The notes beneath the pieces were generated by a model that was not told where the DNA came from, searched no databases, and saw nothing but the letters and a program-made list of their open reading frames with translations. A stretch of 64,000 bases of DNA from Antedon mediterranea (lineage: Eukaryota > Echinodermata > Crinoidea > Comatulida > Antedonidae). The translations under genes were made by a program, and so were the position numbers. This document shows, one piece after another, positions 47,875 through 60,203 of the stretch. Where the stretch lies: positions 7,265,001 through 7,329,000 of the forward strand of contig NC_092671.1 of NCBI RefSeq assembly GCF_964355755.1, read 5' to 3'. Numbering within the stretch: the stretch's first letter is position 1; each line of letters starts with the position of its first letter.

Positions 47875-49569
47875 TTATGAACTCAATTGTTTCACAATGT
47901 TGTGAAACCAAGATGCGAATTGTATCTGCTCTATTTTAATGATATTGTCATCGAGATGTTTGCATACAACCAAGTTGTAATGTTTATCAATCGATAACCC
48001 AGTACCTGGGCAGTCGACCGGTGCAAGCATCCCAGGCTGTGATAGGATCGAGTGTACATCACTCACTAGGCGATAGACCATGGCAGAAAAGATGCTTAAA
48101 AAATCGGAATTTTGTGGTAAAAAAATCATAGAAATCCTCTCCCGCACGGGCGAGTCATAATCAAGTTTAGTCTTTGACCATTTGTCAAAGATGAAGAAGT
48201 TTAGGTCCTTTTCATTTAATTTAGAAGCTACAGATGCTAGAAATTCTTTTCGAGAATGATCACTGATTTGTCCTAACTGTATTTTATGACCCAAACGGCC
48301 GAGGCGTTGAGAAGCAGCAATAATTAAATGTATTTCTGAACGACTATCGTTTGAGGTAACATTATGTGGCAGTATACTAAACACCAATTCCGTAATGTAA
48401 ATACAATGACCGTTTATTCCATGTTGTAGAAACCACTCGCAGTAATGGAGTTGCTGTTTCTTAATGTCTGTGGTGGTTGAACCACCGCAGCTCTCGTGTG
48501 AATTCTTTGCACTCAACACCATTTTACCATGTTTTGTTAAGCATGTCATTTCAATATAACCACCGTGTTCGTTTGTTAATGTCAAGAAACGCTGCAGATT
48601 TTTATATAATCGTTTATCTTGCTTTACGTCATTAGATGTATTGTGATTTTCAATTTTCAGTCTGTGTCTTCGAACAATGCTGCCGGCTGTTGATCTTTTT
48701 ATTCCATATTTATCAGCAACGGTCGTATAATTTCTGGGGTTATCCTCAAATGCTGCAATTAGTTTCTTTCGAATGTGAAGTGGTATTCGAAATCCATTAA
48801 CATTCCAGGTTCTGTTATTATCAAGCATAACGGGAATCATTGATATAGTACCGTCACCACAGGATTTATTTTCGTTGACATCAGAAAGTGATCTAGTACC
48901 AGTAGCGTCAGAAAATGAGTTCGCACCAATGGCATTAGAAACTGATCCAGCACCGTTGATATCAGAAACCGATTCAGCATCGTTGACATCAGAAACTGAT
49001 CTAGCACTTTTGGTTTCAGAAACTGATCCAGCACCGTTGGTATCAGAAATTGATCCAGCACCGTTGGTATCAGAAACCGATCCAGCACCGTTTGTATCAG
49101 AAACCGATCCAGCACCGTTGGTTTCAGGTTGAGTCACAGATACAGTTGCATTAATTGAATCATCGTCAGATGTTATTTCAATGGAAGATACCAGAACTTT
49201 GCACTTTTCAGTATACGATTTCTCACTCTGTCTGTTGCTTAAATCAATTGGTGACATGGTTTTATCTTGTTCCAAATCTTGTTGATTATCAGAATACTCT
49301 TGCGAAGTTAAATCAATCATTGACTGGTTAAGTTCCGTACTTAGGTTCTTCGCACTAAGGTCTATAGGAGACGTGTGTTGCCTTTCAACGATTGTTGGGT
49401 CTTGTAACTTTGCCGTATCTGTGACAACTTGACTGTTTCCAACTTCATCGTAATAGTTTACGTAATTTGTATATTCTTCGTTACGTAACTCATGACATGT
49501 ACATCGCGGAAGATCTCTTTTGCTGACATTGATTATTCGTCTGTATCTACTGAAATCAAGAGGTTCCAT
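47875..49569 (-). CDS. Transposase-derived HTH protein with PIDLS motifs (564 aa)
   Basis: Single open frame on the minus strand; ATG at 49569 (MEPLDFSRYRR), stop at 47875. Regions: 1-140 holds three similar short motifs, PIDLS at about 68-72 and 107-111 and MIDLT at 84-88; about 149-231 is a tandem repeat of NGAGSVSDT; about 258-306 is a helix-turn-helix (IRKKLIAAFEDNPRNYTTVA then KYGIKRSTAGSIVRRH) like those of Tc1/pogo-type transposases; about 313-564 resembles an IS630/Tc1-like DDE core, with ITELVFSIL, FFIFDKW and IFLPQNSDFLSIF in the expected order, but the catalytic acids appear replaced. PxDLS is the known docking motif for the co-repressor CtBP. I infer a domesticated transposase acting as a DNA-binding regulator. 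No terminal repeats flank it. The family is not one I can name. Confidence 0.82.
   Translation of the reverse strand: MEPLDFSRYRRIINVSKRDLPRCTCHELRNEEYTNYVNYYDEVGNSQVVTDTAKLQDPTIVERQHTSPIDLSAKNLSTELNQSMIDLTSQEYSDNQQDLEQDKTMSPIDLSNRQSEKSYTEKCKVLVSSIEITSDDDSINATVSVTQPETNGAGSVSDTNGAGSVSDTNGAGSISDTNGAGSVSETKSARSVSDVNDAESVSDINGAGSVSNAIGANSFSDATGTRSLSDVNENKSCGDGTISMIPVMLDNNRTWNVNGFRIPLHIRKKLIAAFEDNPRNYTTVADKYGIKRSTAGSIVRRHRLKIENHNTSNDVKQDKRLYKNLQRFLTLTNEHGGYIEMTCLTKHGKMVLSAKNSHESCGGSTTTDIKKQQLHYCEWFLQHGINGHCIYITELVFSILPHNVTSNDSRSEIHLIIAASQRLGRLGHKIQLGQISDHSRKEFLASVASKLNEKDLNFFIFDKWSKTKLDYDSPVRERISMIFLPQNSDFLSIFSAMVYRLVSDVHSILSQPGMLAPVDCPGTGLSIDKHYNLVVCKHLDDNIIKIEQIQFASWFHNIVKQLSS
48880..49130 (-). 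repeat. 30-bp coding minisatellite
   Basis: Eight or nine units of about 30 bp (GGTGCTGGATCGGTTTCTGA) encode the NGAGSVSDT repeats of the minus-strand gene. The middle units are near identical and the outer ones diverged. Shadow frames on both strands are artefacts of this repeat. Confidence 0.9.
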
Positions 49570-50599
49570 ATTCAACCAAAACTCTTCACTCTTTCCTGCT
49601 CAGACTAACATGAACGAATAATACTCTAGTGAAAGGGAACCGGGTACTGCATATTTTGGCTTTGTGAATAGAGGGGAAACTTGATTGAATACTATTTCTG
49701 CAATTGAAAATCATCGAACCATATCATCTATTGTTATCCGGCTTTTGATGCACATTTTTGGTATAATAAAAAAAATGTGTTATTGTGCTAATTGAATTGC
49801 TTAAACCGTAGAGCTAGTACTAAAATTAACGTAACTATTTAAAAGAAACACTATAAAGTATAAACTACTCTTTTTCACGATATATTAAAAAAAGCATGTA
49901 CAAGCCAGTGACGTCAAGTCAAAAGGGTGGATTCGATGTATCACAATTTACAGACTGCATGTAAACGTAAACTCCTACGACTATCCCTTAAACTTAAAAT
50001 GACTTGATTCTATCGGTTGTTCTCAAGATTCACTCAGTTGGAACAATAAAACTGATTTGTCCTAACTGTATATGACCGAGGCGTTGAAAAGTAGCAATTA
50101 TTATTAAAATAATGTATATCTGAACGGTAGTTTACTTGATTCTATCGGTTGTTCTCAAGATTCACTCAGTCACACTAACTTATATACCTCCATGATTGGA
50201 ACAAAGAAGTTTATAAAAATATATTGTCTAAGCTAAAAATGAATACGATTTTTATCAAATAGTATCGACATTTTTTTAAACCATGAAGCCATTTTTTAAA
50301 TAGATTGAATGCATACAGATAGAAAGTGATTACAACAAAGCGTTCGATTTGATTTGAACCTTTCCTTCGTGAAAAAACAACCATTCATCAATCTCGGCGA
50401 ACCGCGAAGTATACACTCAGCCAACCGTGAAGTGAACTTTAAAAAATAAATTCGAACCTTGACCTTGAGCATTGTTGTATTGTAACTGCGTTAATCTAAA
50501 ATAATTGCCATTGTTTTCTTTAGCTTTTGTAAAGGCAGGTATAGCTAGTTATTTAAAAAAAAGTTCTTCACGTGCTATGAGAGCAAGGCCCATCTGTAT
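49570..50599. other. Intergenic 5' flank of the transposase-derived gene
   Basis: Contains a direct repeat TGATTCTATCGGTTGTTCTC AAGATTCACTCAGT at about 50005 and 50139. No gene. Confidence 0.5.
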
Positions 50600-51900
50600 T
50601 ATACTGTAGTACAGGGACATTTTCGGAAATTGCCTAATTAGAGATATATTGTCCCCTAAATTTTTTGTTGAATATGCCATTTTAATGTCACGTAAATAAT
50701 AGTTAATAACTTTGACCAGGTCAAATTTCGACCCTTTTATGTGTTTTTGTTATCATTACTACCATACTGTAATTAGACAGTCGCAGATGCATTTAGTGTG
50801 TTCTGCGCATGTTACTTTATTTATATTTTAAAAAGTCAATATTTTGGCAATTTTCGAAAAATCCCTGTACTATAGTACAGGACTTTTACGGAAAACTTTT
50901 TTATTTTTTACATAACTGGTTACCGTAAATCTAATACTAACCCCCTTCTAATAGTAACACCCACCTTATAAGTCAATCTATAATAATAGGTTGACCCACT
51001 TAACTAAATAGTAATTCCCATAATATTAGAGTCACAAAAGCTATTGACAAAATGACATTATGAAGACTGGTCGTTTATGATGTAGCCGTATTTTGAAAAT
51101 AAGGAGATAATGCATGTTGATCTCGGGGGAGGATTAAGTGTTTTTGAGTTTATAAAATAAGTTCAATCTATTTATTCATACTGTTTTATTATTTTGCTAT
51201 GAGTCGCTCACCTGAAAAGTTGGGGTGCCTAATTTAAGATTAGCAATAGTAACCCACTACTCTAATAGTAACCCACCCTAAAAAACAATCAAGAATATTA
51301 ACCCAGGGTTACAATTAGAAGATTTACGGTACTTAATACTATCATAATTTGACATGCGCAAACACACATTGTTCTGTGCATGTTACCTCAATAAACATTT
51401 TGAAAAATTGATATTTTGGCTATTTTTCGTAAAAATCCTTATACCATAGCACAGCCTGGGATTTTTACGGAAAATGGCCAAAATCGACCCTTTTATTTAT
51501 TGACATAACTGGTTACTAGATAATAATTAATATGCGCAGACTCACATAATGTGTTCTGTGCTTGTTATCTCAATACAGTATATATTTTGATGAGTTGATA
51601 TTTTGGCAATTTTTGGAGATTTTTAGGGCCTAAATTGCCAAATTTTGACTAATTAATATATCATAATTTGTGTTCTGCGCATGTTACCTCAATACATATT
51701 TTTGGCCATTTTTTTTATAATCCCTGTACTATAGTACAGGGATTTTTACGGAAAATAGCTGGAAAATTCTACCCTATTATTTGTTTACTACATAACTGGT
51801 TACTATATATCATTGCACAGACGCACATCATTATTTTCTGTGCGTGTTACCTCAATGTATATATTGAAAAGTTGATAACGCAATATATGGGTATGCCTAT
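50600..51900. repeat. Irregular direct repeat block, about 4 units
   Basis: Each unit, roughly 190-290 bp, contains the palindrome CTGTACTATAGTACAG (variants at about 50603, 50867, 51437, 51724), then ATTTTTACGGAAAA, ACATAACTGGTTAC, a TGCGCAGACGCACAT-like string and GTTCTGCGCATGTTACCTCA. No coding sense. A younger TIR element interrupts it at 50931. Confidence 0.7.
50931..51331. mobile_element. Nested TIR element with TACCGTAAATCT ends
   Basis: Left end TACCGTAAATCT, right end AGATTTACGGTA, 401 bp, inserted in the repeat block. Near both ends are copies of CTAATAGTAACCCACC-like sequence. No ORF. Shares the TACCGTA terminus with the element at 5637-5952. Confidence 0.7.
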
Positions 51901-52125
51901 ATATGGCAATATTATTGAATAAATTTGAAAATCCTGTTTTGGGTTGTCCAAAATATCTTTGCAAACTAACAAATGCAATGCTTAGCTACTAAAATCACCA
52001 AACATTTTCTTTACTCCAAGAACGCATTAATTTTCAGAATGTTTTTTTTTAATACAGTACATCAGTGATACTAAACTTTTTAAATTAGGAGGCAAATTCT
52101 ACATAGGAACCTGTGTACAAACACT

Positions 52126-55100
52126 TTAAGTAGCAACAGGTTCTTCATCATCAGCTATTGCCTTTGTAGTTGAAATTTCCTCCCCTTTAGAACCTTTCGC
52201 TTGTTCCTCCTCGTCTTCTGAATCACAGTCGGTGCAGAACCATTCATATCCTCGTTGTTTAGGACTCTTTTTCAGAGCTGGATTCAGACAGCCAAAGTGG
52301 TAACAATTTTTACACTTGTCACAACTGCATTAAACACAAATAAAATAATCTGGCAAGCTCAGATATTTACAAAATCTACTCGTACTGTGTTATGCTCTTT
52401 TTTTTTATAATACATGTTTAGACCATGGGAAATAAATGTAATGGTTCTTGTCAGCACTACTTAAAACTGCTTTTAATCACATGCACAGTGACGTTACGCA
52501 GAGGCCTGAGGCCTCTGGTTTAGGAACCCTAAGTGACCCTGGCCTGGAGGCCTTGGGCGTTTTTAGCCTTTTTCAATATATTTTAATGCATTCATAGCCG
52601 TTACGCCACTGCACATGTATGTTGTATCAACTGTAAACGTTGACATTACGGAAAGTCATATCCCCAGAATTTTATTTTTCACTGTCAATCTCAATATTTA
52701 AAGAAACATAGGTCATAGTAATTTACCCGGATAATTACATATAATTGGTCTATGAAGTCAAATTATTGATTAGGTTAACTAAATATGAACACACCAATAT
52801 ATGATGTTTTGCTTATAAGAACCATACCATCAATTTCCCATGGCTCTAACCAAACAGACATGCATTTAGGATTCAATATTTTAGCTTTTTCTAATGTTTT
52901 ACCATATATTCTATTTTCACCTTTTAAACTTTTTTCAAATTGTTATCCAATTCAAGTATTTTCTTCATTATGTGTATCTAGAAAATCCTATATGATAATT
53001 GTTATAAATGGTGTTGCTGTTGCTAGAAATTGTTAACATTATTATGTAACCGCTATTTTACCTGACAAGATTTGTAACAGTCCCTTCTTCACTACAGTTG
53101 GAACATTTGTTTCTTGCTTCACTCAATTTAGGTTTCTTTTTATTTTCCTAAAACAAAAATATTACAATATTTAGACTTTAATTTATAAAAAAAAAATAAC
53201 AATTAAAATTGAAAATTCAATATCTATATTGGGAACAGAAAAAATGGATTACGCATTAAGCAAAAATGGTAGCCAGTGGATGAGGCCATCTTTGAATTAC
53301 TGTGGAAACTTGAAGGGGAGCCTGTATTTTAGCATGAGTTTTCAATTAATATGAGGCCATGGATTGAAAGTTATGATATAATGTTTAACTCATACCCCGT
53401 CTTCTTTTATTTCATCTGCCTTTAATGCTGTTGGCTTCCTTACTCTTTTCCTTTTTCTTATTCTTGATCTGCTTACCTAAAGAAAATTAATAATTATTCT
53501 AATTTGTTGTTATTGTTAAAGCTTCCTTTAACTATGCCTGAAACGATCCTAATAAGATAAAAAGGCATGCAGCAGTAAAAAGAGCAACAAAACATGGATA
53601 GCAACATTGTATATACCTTTTTAGAAGGCATAACCTCTTGCGAGATAAATTTGATTGGTTCCTTGATAACTCTTCGTTTCCTTCGTTTAATATCATCTCC
53701 TTCTTCTTCATTTTCATGTGGAGATGTTTCACTTTCACTTGTGACACACTCTGAGCATTGCCTAAGACATCAAAATAGATGCACAATCTCATATAGGACT
53801 ATAAAGCCTCGTCTACACTGTCAAACTTTATGTGACAAATAAATATGATGTGCCCATTATATGGATATAATGTCAAATAACTACCATATTTGGGCATATC
53901 ACTACAATATTTGGACACATCACACTAGTTTGATAGTGTAGACAGCACTTAAGATGATGTTGCAGTCAAAGAGGGGATTATTAGGCACTGAATTCAGCAG
54001 TCAATGAGGTACTTACCAGGCACTGAACGCAGTCTTTTTTGGCATCCTAGTAAGTGGCGGGTCTAAGCAAGACAAGTGGTAATGATTCTTACAGGTGTCA
54101 CACTGGGCTAGTAGATGTTGGGAGTGATTCTTCTTACATATTCCACAGCTTTAAAAAGAAAAATTAAAACACATGATTTTAGTCAAACAAACACTGAAAC
54201 AGTGAATTAGCACAGGTGCACAAAATACAGTTTATTATATTGAGTTAAGCTTAACTTAATGGATAAATTGACCTACTTTGCAGTTTGTTATTATACACTT
54301 CTTGGCTACCTAAACAGAGTGATATGGTGTAATAATAAGGGATATCGGACTAACAATCATGTAAGAGGCAGTGGTTTGAAATGTGCAATATTATATTGAT
54401 TGTGGAAGGACAAGATATTTTACTCTCATTGCTTCGTCTTTCAGATGGGATGTAAAGCTGTTGGTTCACTGTATATACATTTTACATGTGCACGATAAAA
54501 TACATATATTAATAAATAGGAATTGAATTTACTTACAAATTAATAATTGTTGAAGGCGATTTAGCAGGGTCTTTTTTGGTGGGTGATTTTCGTGGTTTAT
54601 ATGGTAACAGTACCGAAGGAAGAGGTATTGGCTCTCCGCCAAATTCCGACAGTAATTTAAAAATGGCCTCTCCACTTGCTATCATCTTGCTGTTATCAAC
54701 ACGTAATTTCTCGACTTCAACTGTTAACTGGAGCAAAATGAAAATTAAATTATTTTACGTAACATAGATTATAGGTATATCACTATTGTTAATGACATTT
54801 GTCAAAAATTCTTCATGACAAAATCAGTGGTCTCACCTTGTCGTACTTTAATCTTATTATTTGGTTTTCACCCCGCATTTCATCATTTGCATTAATAAGA
54901 TCGTCAAGGTGACTCTTCATTTGGGTCATACGTGAATCACGATCTGTTAAAACAAGTTTACTAAATATTATTTTAATGAAGATTGAATTGTTTTATACTA
55001 AATCTCAGTAATAATACGATAAAAATCTAAATTTGTAATAAAAAAAAATATTGTTATAATAATAATAATAATAAACAGTATTTATATAGCGCCTAATGGA

Positions 55101-58100
55101 TCACTGACCCCTCTAGGTGCTTTACATTAGACCTTAACTAATGGTAATAAACTATCCCCCGCCAGACACCATTCCGGTATTTTTTAGTTATGCGTATAGA
55201 GTATAAAGTAACAATGTACACAGACGAGCAGTAACAGCAATTAAATATAGAATCTACTGTACGTTATTCGTTATGACCATTTTTCACTTACTGTTACCGC
55301 TCGTATGTGTAAATTGGCCTTAAGGCAAACTGTGAGATTTTAATTATTAACGCTTATTATTACCGTTTCCATGAAAATAGACAATTTTGATTACCTAAAT
55401 AATAATTGATAAAATCTGAACTAAAAGCGGGCGGTACATTCCATTTTCTCGAGCCATCCGACCTTTCTTTACTCTTCTGAGGTCGATCCGTACAGAATCC
55501 CAGTAGTTCCGCTTTCCTCATCAGTCTCCGACATGCCGAAGCACTGGTCACCAACATTCTAGGAGTTTTTTGTGGAGGTGTCCATGGGGCAGGCCAGTTC
55601 TTCTTTCGGTCCATGTATTTCTTGCGTGATTTCTGTAGTTTTTCGGTAATTCTCTGCACAGTTATTAGGTCACTGGGTTTGTTCTGACTGTGAATCTTAA
55701 GGTGGGATTGTACTGCTAACCAGTTTTGACGTTTTCGCTTCATGCTTTGTTTATCTGCATGCAGTTTACAGTATGTATAAAATGGGTCTGCAATGTCCTT
55801 TTAAAAGAAATCAATATTATTTTCTATATATACAAGAAACTGTATTTATATGTTTTATTTGTGATATAATATATATAGTAATAGTATAATGTAATTTAGA
55901 ATTAAATGTAGGGAAATAATGTTTGTGTACCAACGACAAGTACACTGGGGTAACCCCTACTTCACTCAAAACACACATACTATACTATATTTATATAACT
56001 TCGAAATCAACAATCAAACTAAAATATAGAAACCTTTTTTTAATATGTGTGATATGCATGGTATTATATTTATTCTTATATACTGTAACAACTAAAATGC
56101 ATCCATAAAAACACCATGGAATGTAAACAAACTTTTGTTATATCTATCAGTTCACATATTTTTCAATATAATCCTAAATTGTGGCCACAATTATTTACAT
56201 ACCTCTTCAGGTGATGCTTCAGACAGCAAGCCTGCCCTCTGTGCACTGTGAAGCAAACAATGTGTAAAACTAAATAAAATAATATAATGTAAAATATACA
56301 ATTAAAATTACTTAACGTAAGCTTAACTTGAATTAATAATATGTATTTGTAGTGCTTGTTGTCACTGAAAGTACCTGTGTTTTCATTAATCCAAATGCTG
56401 AATATGGCCATTGAAACAACATATAAAAGAATAAACTTGTTTTAAATAGCAAACTAATTTATTATTTATAAATAATAATAAATAATGCTATATTTGTTTT
56501 CCAAAACAAATAGAATAGACTCACCAAGTAGCGTGCGAATAGTTACGACACATTCCAGCATCACATGGTATACAGACGCCAGTGTAACTAAACCTCTCAT
56601 CTTCACAGTAACAACATTGCTAAGTAAATTCAATGTATGTTATTTAATAATCCGTTTTATAGAAGTATTTTATAGTTGTTAATAGGGAGGTTTCGCAACC
56701 TTACGAATATGATAACGAAAACGGATACGTCACACATTTGTGAAACTTTTGAGCTGATCCCCATTTCATATTCGTAAAGCGTATTCGTGTTGACGAATAT
56801 CACCAGTCATATTCGTAACGACAAAACGAGTATAGTTTTTGATCTATTTTGCACATTTTGCATTTGAATTAGGAATGTTCATGATTATAATATAATTATA
56901 GATTTATTGAAAGTATTTACTAAAGTAATTTACTAAAATGCCAGGTCAATTTTGATAAATAGCAGTTTTTAAAGTCCTCACTCGCTTTGATGTTACGCTA
57001 GGCCTAGGCAGCCAAGCACCAAGCAACACGTACCTGCGCTTCGCTCAAATTTACCGCAGTCATATTTTGGACGCGCCTCAATATTTCGTTGCCATGCGAA
57101 ACAGATTTTTTTATGGCTTACGAAAACGAATACGTGTGCGTGACGTATCCGTTTTCGTTATCGTATTTGTAAGGTTGCGAAACCTTCCTAATAACTAGTT
57201 TCGTAAACTACTGTAATATATGGACACTTGTTTCTATGTTTTCATTTATTTCAAGGACAATATCTACACTATCAAACTTTATGTGACAAAAAAATGTGAT
57301 GTGCCCATATATGGACATGATGTCATAACTACCATATTTGTGTATATCACTACCATATTTGGGCACATCACAGTATTTTTATAGTGTAGACAGAGCTTTA
57401 CAAGGACATCCTCGTCCCCCGCTCGCATTTAAAGCATTTAAACACAATTAAAGTCAAACATTTTTCTCTTTAAATAAATTTATAAAACCAGACATCATGA
57501 ACATTGGAAACTCCCCCAATAACAAAGTTTAGTGCAAAAAGTCTCCATTTCTTTCCTTTTACAATGCAATCTGATTTTCAGATTCAGTCTTACCCTAGCA
57601 CCCCATTTTGAAGGCTGAAGTTCGGATAAAGTAACAGGACTTAGTTTTTCAACATCTCCAAATGCAACACCACCAATGTATAATGCACATACTAGATGTA
57701 CCCACCTAAACAGTACAAGAAATATAAACAAATAGTCATCCACATATTTATATAGTACACATACTACTGTAACACTAATAGTTAGGCCGTGTTGAAGAAT
57801 TTGCTCAGAGCTGATGATAGATATTTGTTGTCTATTTACAGTGTCTGAAAACACTTTTTAAACTACATACTTTCCTGCATCTGTTTCCTTGAATATTCCA
57901 CCAGTGTTTGGACACAATTCACAGCTCTAAAAAAAAAATGTTATTTAATTGTCAAATAAATAAGGCCTAAGGTTTGTTTGCTATCCGAATCTATGAGAAA
58001 GTCAAGAGACCAAGCTATCCAAACCAACAGGGATAAAAATTATACAAAATGATATAAAAAGAAAAATAATTAAGTCTATGCACACTTTGGCCAATAATCG

Positions 58101-60203
58101 CTCTGATTGGGAGTCGAGTCTTGTTAAGTGTGCTATGTTGCATGATGTTCAGCATTCATGATGATGATGTAGCCAATGTGGGATGAGAATGCAAAATTTG
58201 AATGGCAGGGTATAGAGAAATAAAAACATTTGTATGGATTTATAGGCTATATTGTAACTGGGAAAAGACGTTTGTAATATTAGTTTTATAAACAGTAGTG
58301 AAATTTGAATTACAGTACTGTTTAGTATATACAATATTGAAATGACTTCACCCAGTCGTTTATAGGTACAGTACAATGTAAATCCTTGTTATAGGTACAG
58401 TACAATGTAAATCCTTGTTATAGGTACAGTACAATGTAAATCCTTGTTATTTTTGTGAAAACTTGTGCACACTACAAAACTTCATATTTATAACTAATGA
58501 TCACAGTTTATACAAAAAATGAGAATCAAAATAGTATGAATATAATAATCTAATCAATAAATTTATTATAATTTGCAATAAAAACAATATTTTCATAATA
58601 ATTTGGAATCAAATAATCAAATAAACATGTTCTTACCGGTTTGTCTATGCCCGCCTTACAGAGATCACAGAACCAGGGTTCAGTTGAACTATCCGTCTCA
58701 ACGCTACTCGTGTCTTCGCTGTCATCACCATAGCAACTCTCATGCACTGGTATCCCACAATTATCACATTCAATGATTTCATCATTGTCTTTGCTAAGTA
58801 AGAGTAGACAATATTATGTAGTGAGAAGGTCTATTTATCAGTATAATGTAATACAGTAATTAAATATGAATAATTAAAATAAATAAATAATTTACCTAAC
58901 TTCTCCAAGACACACATCACAGATCAGCACCTTAATAGCATCATGTTTTGAGGAGAAATTAGAAAGGCTCTATACAAAGAAAATATAACAGAAAATTAAT
59001 ACCAAATTCCTATATACCTCTATTAACTAAAAAAATTAATAAAATTAATTAAATAACCTGTATAAAGGACTACAGCTTTTATTAACAAATATTTAACACT
59101 TGAGAAGGTCCCTGAATATCAATGAATATCAATTAAACCACCCCACAGGACTAGACTGGAAGGGTTACCCTCTATGAAAATGGTTGGGGGAAATTACCAT
59201 TTCTTTAATTTTTCTTGACTCTGCCTTGAGGATCATATCAGAGACACTGAGATCTTTATCAGACTCTGAGTTATCTGTTCCTTCATCGCTATCATTATCG
59301 TCGGCTGATGTGCTATCACCTCCCTCTTCATCAGTTTCCTCATCAGTCGCCTCGTCTGATTGGTCAGATTTATCTAATAATAATATGGAAATATTACATA
59401 TTTACAATAATGGTTAATAAAATAATACCAACACAATAAGCTATATATATTTAATATTTCTTACCTTTCTCTTGCACTTCAAAGTCACTATCATCCTCGC
59501 TGTCATCCAATCCAAAGTCAAGCTGAAGTAGGTGGCGCTCTACTGGTTTTACCCTTCTTTTTCTTGGGTCTCTTTCCACTTTCAAAAGAAAAAAACATAT
59601 TGTTGTTTAGAACAAAACCAGGCCTAGCCTATCACTTATCCTATTACTAAAAATTGTTGACTGTGCCTGTGTTGAAGGTTATTTTTCTAATAAGATAACG
59701 ATAGTTAACCTAACCTCGAAACTTTAATATCAGCAGCAAATACAATACACCACCATTGACGCTTACTTAATTCAAAGATGGGCCTTTGTATCTAATAATT
59801 CAATGATCCCTAGTACAATTCCTTTGTATTGTTAAGAGACAACTACAAGTTAACAAGTCAGTAAATAAGTAAAACAGTACAACCTTGAATAGGGATACCT
59901 TCAGGAGCCAACAAACAAACTGTCTGTCTCCTAATACTGTGTCACCTGCTAACCAGTTCATTAATCGTAGTATAATAATTATATATATATATATATTGTA
60001 GATAGGGGTTAGAAAAGGTTTTTTGCTTTGCTTTAATCCAATCTTGTGCATTTTTTAAATCAGAATCTATTTCAATATGTTTGTTTATTGAATTTGTATC
60101 AGGTGTATTCTCATTACAACTTACTCATGGTTCTAAATAAAAATCCAACTCCTTCTTCTTCAGCATTTCCATCAATTGTTGGTGAAATTTCACTCTGCTC
60201 CAT
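52126..60203 (-). CDS. PHF14: PHD finger protein 14
   Basis: Seventeen coding exons, minus strand, 5' to 3': 60125-60203, 59465-59578, 59198-59373, 58896-58969, 58637-58793, 57871-57926, 57594-57705, 56525-56619, 56203-56245, 55395-55797, 54837-54943, 54537-54727, 54017-54148, 53617-53761, 53396-53476, 53062-53147, 52126-52324; 749 residues (human about 888-948 by isoform). Domains: KRRVKPVERHLLQ near the N terminus; acidic Asp/Glu/Ser tract about 45-115; PHD1 about 139-196 (IIECDNCGIPVHESCYG); extended PHD about 200-310 (WVHLVCALYIGGVAFGD, GVCIPCDAGMCR); coiled coil about 437-500; PHD3 about 536-583 (CGICKKNHSQHLLAQCDTC); PHD4 about 669-708 (CDKCKNCYHFGCLNPALKKS). Known: a nuclear histone-binding regulator of transcription. 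All frames join without a stop. Head to head with NDUFA4. The first exon adds about 26 residues before the usual start. Confidence 0.95.
52478..52619. mobile_element. hAT-type MITE, second copy
   Basis: In the last PHF14 intron. Element 52486-52611 begins CAGTGACGTTACGC and ends CATAGCCGTTACGCCACTG. Flanks CACATGCA and CACATGTA agree in 7 of 8 bases, fitting an aged 8-bp target duplication. Related to 4458-4613. Confidence 0.8.
53802..53951. mobile_element. Palindromic MITE, TA-target family, copy 10
   Basis: In the PHF14 intron between the PHD3 exon and the next. TAAAGCCTCGTCTACACTGT at the left, TTTGATAGTGTAGACAGCAC at the right, TA borders. Confidence 0.85.
55055..55135. repeat. Interspersed repeat with (TAA)n end
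   Basis: (AATAAT)n followed by ACAGTATTTATATAGCGCCT AATGGATCACTGACCCCTCT and TAGGTGCTTTACA. Short TATATAGCGCC...GCTTTACA repeats are common in marine invertebrate genomes. In a PHF14 intron. Confidence 0.5.
57256..57400. mobile_element. Palindromic MITE, TA-target family, copy 11
   Basis: In the PHF14 intron within the extended PHD coding region. CTACACTATCAAACTTTATG at the left and TATAGTGTAGACAGAGCTTTA at the right. Confidence 0.85.
58364..58451. repeat. Three-copy 29-bp tandem repeat
   Basis: Unit AGGTACAGTACAATGTAAAT CCTTGTTAT, three perfect or near-perfect head-to-tail copies in a PHF14 intron. Likely length-polymorphic. Confidence 0.9.

Noticed and set aside
48837-49132. Open frames on the + strand and in another minus frame opposite the NGAGSVSDT repeats
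   Set aside because: A 30-bp repeat keeps several frames open; only the long minus frame continues into recognisable domains.
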